Shown here in pieces: positions 5,320 through 8,315 of a stretch of 8,315 nt of DNA (the first letter of the stretch is position 1; every line of letters begins with the position of its first letter). Position numbers and translations under genes: made by a program. The stretch is taken from NCBI GenBank assembly GCA_934643455.1, contig CAKUBV010000016.1:1-8315 (forward strand), given 5' to 3'. The notes beneath the pieces were generated by a model. The model saw only the letters and a program-made list of their open reading frames with translations. It was not told the DNA's origin and searched no databases. Origin of the DNA: Candidatus Proelusimicrobium excrementi (GTDB lineage: Bacteria; Elusimicrobiota; Elusimicrobia; Elusimicrobiales; Elusimicrobiaceae).

Positions 5320-7551
5320 ATGCGTTTTGTTCGGTTTGTTTTAAGATTTTTGCTGTATCTAGCGGGCGCGGCCGCGCTTATACTTTTGGCGGCGGATTTA
5401 TCTCTTCGCTGGCTCTTGCCTACGGACAGCGTTCAGGAGAAGATTTCTTCTTTAATAGCTTCCGAAACAAACGGGGAAGTTCAAATAAAGCGCGTAACGG
5501 CAGGGCTTACGGGGATTAACGCGGAGGGTCTTTCATTAAGTTTGCCCGAAGGCGGGGATATTGCGTCCGTAGAGTCGCTTTCTTTGAAGGTTATGCCTCT
5601 TAAACTTATTAGGGGCGAGATAGATTTTAACCGTATTTTTATTGACGGCGTTAAAATAAATATCATCAGGGATAAAAACGGCAAGTTTAATTTTGACGGG
5701 CTTTTTGCGGACGCAGCAGGCAATGCTTCCGCCGGGAAAGAAAATTCGGAAAGTTCTTCTTTCATAAAAGATTTGCGCGTAAAACGCTTCCAAATACGCA
5801 ATGCGGAAGTTTCATACTTAGATGAATCCGCCGGGATTTCGGCCTCTTTAAACAATTTGTTTTTAGACGTTTACAATTTCAGTTTTACCGCGCCTTTCCG
5901 CGTAAGCGTCAACGCGGAGGTTTCCTATAACGGCGGGGGGGTAAAAGTGGAGTCTTTGCCTTTCGGCTTTACGTTGTATCCCGATTTAAATTTGTTAAAA
6001 CTGGAAGAGGCTTCTTCCGACATTCGCCTTCTGGTTGTAGAGCACGGCCCGGCCACTTTGCGGGCTTCCGGTTCCGTAAAAAATTTCATAAATCCGCAGG
6101 TCCGCCTAAAAATAAAGGGCACGGGTGTTTCGGATAAAATACTAAGCGGTTTTGCCGATACGCCGGAATTTACCATAGGGGGCGTCGATATAAACATCGA
6201 CGCTTCTTATAATGCCGAAGCCGGTAAATTGCTTGTAAATGTTTTTAACGTCAAGGCTTTAAACTCTTCCGTAGACGCGGGCGGCATAGTGCGCTTCGGT
6301 AAGGAACTTTCTTACGACGTCTACGTCAAAGCGGCACTGTCTTTTGCGGAAATCGCAAAAACTTTTTCAATGCTGTCGGAGTATCGCTTGAGCGGAACCG
6401 CCGACGCGGCTTTCAAAGCGGTCAATAATGATGTAAGCGGCAGTCTATCCGTCAAACAGGCGGGCTTTTACTATTCGCAGGCGGGGGCGTTCAGCGGGGT
6501 AAACCTGACTCTTGCCGTTAAAAGCCTTAAGGAAATATCCCTCAGCTCGCTTACGGGCAGGTTAAACGGATATCCTTTCCGCGCGGCTTTAAGTTATACG
6601 GAAAAAGCTTCATCCGGGGATGTTAATTTTAATCTTCAGGCCGATAAAATGCTTATTAAACTTAAAAAACAGCCTAAGCCCGCTTATGACCCGGATAAAG
6701 ACCCTGTCATCGCCGGTGCGCCGGAAATATCACCCGAAGTTAAAAAGATTTGGTTCTTGCCGCCGCTTCATATAAAAGGCGCGGTTAAAATAGGTTCGCT
6801 TGAAGCGCCGTTTATTAATGCCGAAGCCGTTGATTTTAAAGCGGATATACGCAACTTCAAGCCCGATATAGCCAATATAGACGGCGGATTATCGCTTGTA
6901 ACTTCCGCCGGGGTTATCAAAGATTTGTATCACCTGACCAACGCCAACGCGGTAACAAAAGTATTGTTTGTTTCTTTGGGCGTGGTAAGCAAATTGATAA
7001 ACAGTTTGGACGTACTTTCATTATTAAATTCTCTTTCGGCGTCCGTGCTGCCAAGCGACAAGCAAAAAGAAGCTCTTGAAGCCAGCCCGGATAAAATCGA
7101 AGGCGCGCTTGAGTACGACAGCTTTAAAATCAATTTGACTTTTGCCAACGGCTTGACCGATATCAAAAACGGTAATTTTATATCTTCTCTGCTTTCTTTC
7201 AACTTGGCCGGACAGATAAATTTTAACAACCGCAAAATTAATATGACGGTTGACGCCGCTCCCGGCAAACACGAAAGCGGCGGCATAATGCCGCTTAGGT
7301 TGAACGTCAGCGGTACGGTGGATGAACCGCAAGGCAATATGAGTATGCTTTCCAGCGCGGCGAATCTTGTCAGCCAAACTATTTTTAATAATGCCGGCAG
7401 CCGCTTTGTTAAGAAAAGCGTCGGCGGCATACTGGGAATATTCGGGATAGGCTCCCGAAGCAAAAAAGCTAAGAAGGCCAAGGCTGATGCTCAGTCCGAG
7501 GCTGATGCTTTTGTGCCGATAGAGCTGCCTGAGAAATTGGGCGAGGAGTAG
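5320..7551 (+). CDS. AsmA-family envelope protein (bridge-like lipid transport type)
   Basis: 743 residues. The start is ATG 5320, preceded by AAAGGGG about 9 bases upstream. Residues about 5-26 are a single N-terminal membrane helix with no cleavage site (basic MRFVRFVLRF start), so the protein is anchored in the inner membrane with its bulk in the periplasm. Residues about 30-125 match the AsmA N-terminal pattern (repeating amphipathic beta-strands, then IFIDGVKINIIRDKNGKFNF). The middle is a long run of beta-strand-like repeats, interrupted near residues 447-490 by a Lys/Pro-rich segment (KKQPKPAYDPDKDP). The C-terminal part (about 560-705) resembles AsmA_2. The tail (706-743) has a Lys/Ala-rich then acidic stretch. 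AsmA-like proteins (AsmA, YhdP, TamB and relatives in E. coli) form hydrophobic grooves that carry phospholipid to the outer membrane or support its assembly. Which relative this corresponds to cannot be told. It lies 59 bases after metK and may share its transcript by read-through. Confidence 0.85.
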   Translation: MRFVRFVLRFLLYLAGAAALILLAADLSLRWLLPTDSVQEKISSLIASETNGEVQIKRVTAGLTGINAEGLSLSLPEGGDIASVESLSLKVMPLKLIRGEIDFNRIFIDGVKINIIRDKNGKFNFDGLFADAAGNASAGKENSESSSFIKDLRVKRFQIRNAEVSYLDESAGISASLNNLFLDVYNFSFTAPFRVSVNAEVSYNGGGVKVESLPFGFTLYPDLNLLKLEEASSDIRLLVVEHGPATLRASGSVKNFINPQVRLKIKGTGVSDKILSGFADTPEFTIGGVDINIDASYNAEAGKLLVNVFNVKALNSSVDAGGIVRFGKELSYDVYVKAALSFAEIAKTFSMLSEYRLSGTADAAFKAVNNDVSGSLSVKQAGFYYSQAGAFSGVNLTLAVKSLKEISLSSLTGRLNGYPFRAALSYTEKASSGDVNFNLQADKMLIKLKKQPKPAYDPDKDPVIAGAPEISPEVKKIWFLPPLHIKGAVKIGSLEAPFINAEAVDFKADIRNFKPDIANIDGGLSLVTSAGVIKDLYHLTNANAVTKVLFVSLGVVSKLINSLDVLSLLNSLSASVLPSDKQKEALEASPDKIEGALEYDSFKINLTFANGLTDIKNGNFISSLLSFNLAGQINFNNRKINMTVDAAPGKHESGGIMPLRLNVSGTVDEPQGNMSMLSSAANLVSQTIFNNAGSRFVKKSVGGILGIFGIGSRSKKAKKAKADAQSEADAFVPIELPEKLGEE

Positions 7552-7555
7552 TTGT

Positions 7556-7832
7556 ACTCGGTCTATCTTACGTGTACTCGGCTAGCAAGCTTTTGTATGT
7601 GGCCGAATTTATTTTTTACTCGGTCTATGTTACGTTTTCTCTGCTAGCACTTTGCCGCTTTTGGGCGGCTTTAAATTTTCTCCTCAGTCGGGTACTGCGG
7701 CAACTTCGTTGCCATCACTCTTAGTACACCTTCTTCGTCAAAAATTAAAATCCGCGCCAAAATCAACAAACCACGCTTCTAAAATATTCGCATAGTTTTC
7801 ACTCGTGTTAAGTAGTGCTCTCACGGCTAGCA
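7556..7832 (+). repeat. Three copies of a 32-bp motif, ACTCG...GCTAGCA
   Basis: Copies lie at 7556-7587, 7618-7649 and 7801-7832. All are exactly 32 bases, start ACTCG and end GCTAGCA. Copies 1 and 2 agree at 28 of 32 positions. Copy 3 agrees with copy 1 at about 19, mainly at the ends. The first copy begins 5 bases after the asmA stop. The role is unknown. Confidence 0.6.
7654..7679 (+). terminator. Possible terminator of the metK-asmA unit
   Basis: GCCGC (7654-7658) and GCGGC (7665-7669) form a short GC stem around TTTTGG, followed by TTTAAATTTT. The stem is short and the T-tract is interrupted, but it is the only terminator-like hairpin after asmA before the inverted repeats. Confidence 0.4.
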
Positions 7833-7913
7833 ATTTCCCACAAATCTTAAAAAACACGCTGCTTTTATACTCGCATGCTGAAATTCTACGTCTATTTCAT
7901 TCTCTAATACCAT
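7671..7913 (-). pseudogene. Possible broken small gene (two frameshifts at T-runs)
   Basis: On the minus strand, ATG 7913 opens a frame (MVLENEIDVEFQHASIKAAC...) that stops at 7827. A second frame, open from 7896 to 7738, carries ...KICGKLLAVRALLNTSENYA and ...ILEAWFVDFGADFNF. A third, open from 7778 to 7671, carries ...DEEGVLRVMATKLPQYPTEE. Adding one base at the T6 run (7849-7854) and removing one at the T5 run (7740-7744) would join them into about 80 residues with no stop. No ribosome binding site precedes the ATG, which lies 5 bases from an inverted-repeat element. I recognise no family. It may be a decayed gene, a sequencing error in homopolymers, part of a dispersed repeat, or chance. 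Confidence 0.3.
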
Positions 7914-7917
7914 TCAA

Positions 7918-7980
7918 TGTAGGTCAGGTTTTACCTGACAAAGGGAATTCCTTTTAACGTCAGGCGGAGCCTGACCTACG
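7918..7980 (+). repeat. REP/MITE-like inverted repeat, copy 1
   Basis: The outer arms GTAGGTCAGG (7919-7928) and CCTGACCTAC (7970-7979) pair perfectly. Each arm also folds on itself: GTCAGGT/ACCTGAC (7923-7939) and GTCAGGC/GCCTGAC (7959-7975). A small central hairpin AAAGG/CCTTT lies between them. The element can be one long stem or a three-hairpin row. It encodes nothing. Confidence 0.85.
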
Positions 7981-8097
7981 TTTAACTTATTTCTAACTCT
8001 TATAATTATTTCTCTTTTCCTAAAAATTTCTTCTTTATATTCCAATATATAAACTTATCCGGTCGCAAAATGCTTCCATAACTTTTTTATCAATTAA

Positions 8098-8160
8098 TGT
8101 AGGTCAGGTTCTACCTGACAGAGGAACACCTTTTTAACGTCAGGCAGAGCCCGACCTACA
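8098..8160 (+). repeat. REP/MITE-like inverted repeat, copy 2
   Basis: It has the same length (63 bases) as the copy at 7918 and matches it at about 53 of 63 positions. The outer stem has one mismatch (CCCGACCTAC on the right arm). The left inner hairpin GTCAGGT/ACCTGAC is kept, and the small central hairpin is kept with a changed sequence (AGAGG/CCTTT). It lies exactly 180 bases from copy 1 in the same orientation, and both are preceded by an AATG context. Confidence 0.85.
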
Positions 8161-8315
8161 TATATGTATTAATTCTCTTTTTAATATTTTGTTTGCGCCG
8201 TGTCGTACGTCGGAGCGTTTTGAAAAATCATAAAACAGTGTATGGTATCTATACATATTGGACTTTTGAGCAGATAGACCCAAAGCCTTTAAGGTATAAT
8301 CTATTGGGGTCTTCC
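8140..8315. other. Ambiguous open frames at the right edge, possible partial gene
   Basis: Two long frames run off the window. On the plus strand, TTG 8220 (GGAG at 8212-8215, only 4 bases before) or GTG 8238 could start a product reading YGIYTYWTFEQIDPKPLRYN. On the minus strand, a frame is open from the window edge to TGA at 8140, reading LGLSAQKSNMYRYHTLFYDF in its middle. That frame would end inside the inverted repeat at 8098-8160. Codon use does not decide between them and I recognise neither product. A TATAAT at 8295-8300 has no good -35. Confidence 0.3.

Larger units (their letters stand above)
7552..8139. other. Repeat-rich intergenic region without a confident gene
   Basis: About 590 bases with no intact gene of normal appearance. 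It contains three 32-base motif copies, a hairpin that may end the asmA transcript, a minus-strand reading frame broken at two homopolymer runs, and two 63-base inverted-repeat elements. From 7981 to 8097 the sequence is AT-rich and I see nothing in it. Confidence 0.7.

Noticed and set aside
6930..7481. Long minus-strand frame inside the AsmA-like gene
   Set aside because: It is a shadow of the plus-strand coding sequence. Hydrophobic composition mirrors the sense beta-strands.
7556..8160. CRISPR array
   Set aside because: The repeats are few, irregularly spaced and of two unrelated kinds. No regular spacers or cas genes are present.
7918..8160. Insertion sequence bounded by the two 63-bp elements
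   Set aside because: The elements are direct copies, and the 117 bases between them hold no transposase frame.

Overview
The window is a bacterial chromosomal segment from a diderm (outer-membrane) organism. The evidence is a trimeric autotransporter with a YadA-type beta-barrel anchor, an OmpA-domain lipoprotein, a second lipoprotein and an AsmA-like envelope protein. Intergenic DNA is AT-rich and coding DNA has intermediate GC. The overall look would fit Elusimicrobiota (Elusimicrobium-like gut bacteria), but this is an impression without a database search and the lineage is unproven.

Region by region: (a) 1-2215 (+) holds the 3' end of a trimeric autotransporter adhesin gene. It shows two 19-residue repeats, about 31 unbroken heptads with Asn mostly at the d position, a YadA-like anchor and an unusual 55-residue tail after the anchor. 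It is followed by an OmpA-like lipoprotein gene and a strong terminator. A 13-bp perfect hairpin lies between the two genes. (b) 2216-2500 has no protein gene. It ends in a bidirectional terminator and may hold a small structured RNA. (c) A tRNA-Arg gene with the unusual anticodon GCG lies on the minus strand at 2501-2572. (d) 2751-4070 (-) is a two-gene unit, an ExoIII-family AP endonuclease followed 15 bases later by a Cys-rich lipoprotein, closed by a terminator. (e) Divergent to it, with only 32 bases between the start codons, metK (S-adenosylmethionine synthetase) begins at 4103, followed by an attenuator-like hairpin and a large AsmA-family gene ending at 7551. (f) 7552-8315 has no confident gene. 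It holds three copies of a 32-base motif, a minus-strand frame that looks broken at two homopolymer runs, two 63-base REP/MITE-like inverted repeats exactly 180 bases apart, and an ambiguous open frame at the right edge.

How the genes may work together: the adhesin and the OmpA-like lipoprotein probably form a functional pair in which the lipoprotein ties the fibre's outer-membrane anchor to peptidoglycan, as described for AtaA and TpgA of Acinetobacter. Xth and MetK are housekeeping enzymes. The AsmA-like protein probably works in inner-to-outer membrane lipid transport or outer-membrane assembly. No phage, plasmid, insertion sequence or CRISPR structure was found.
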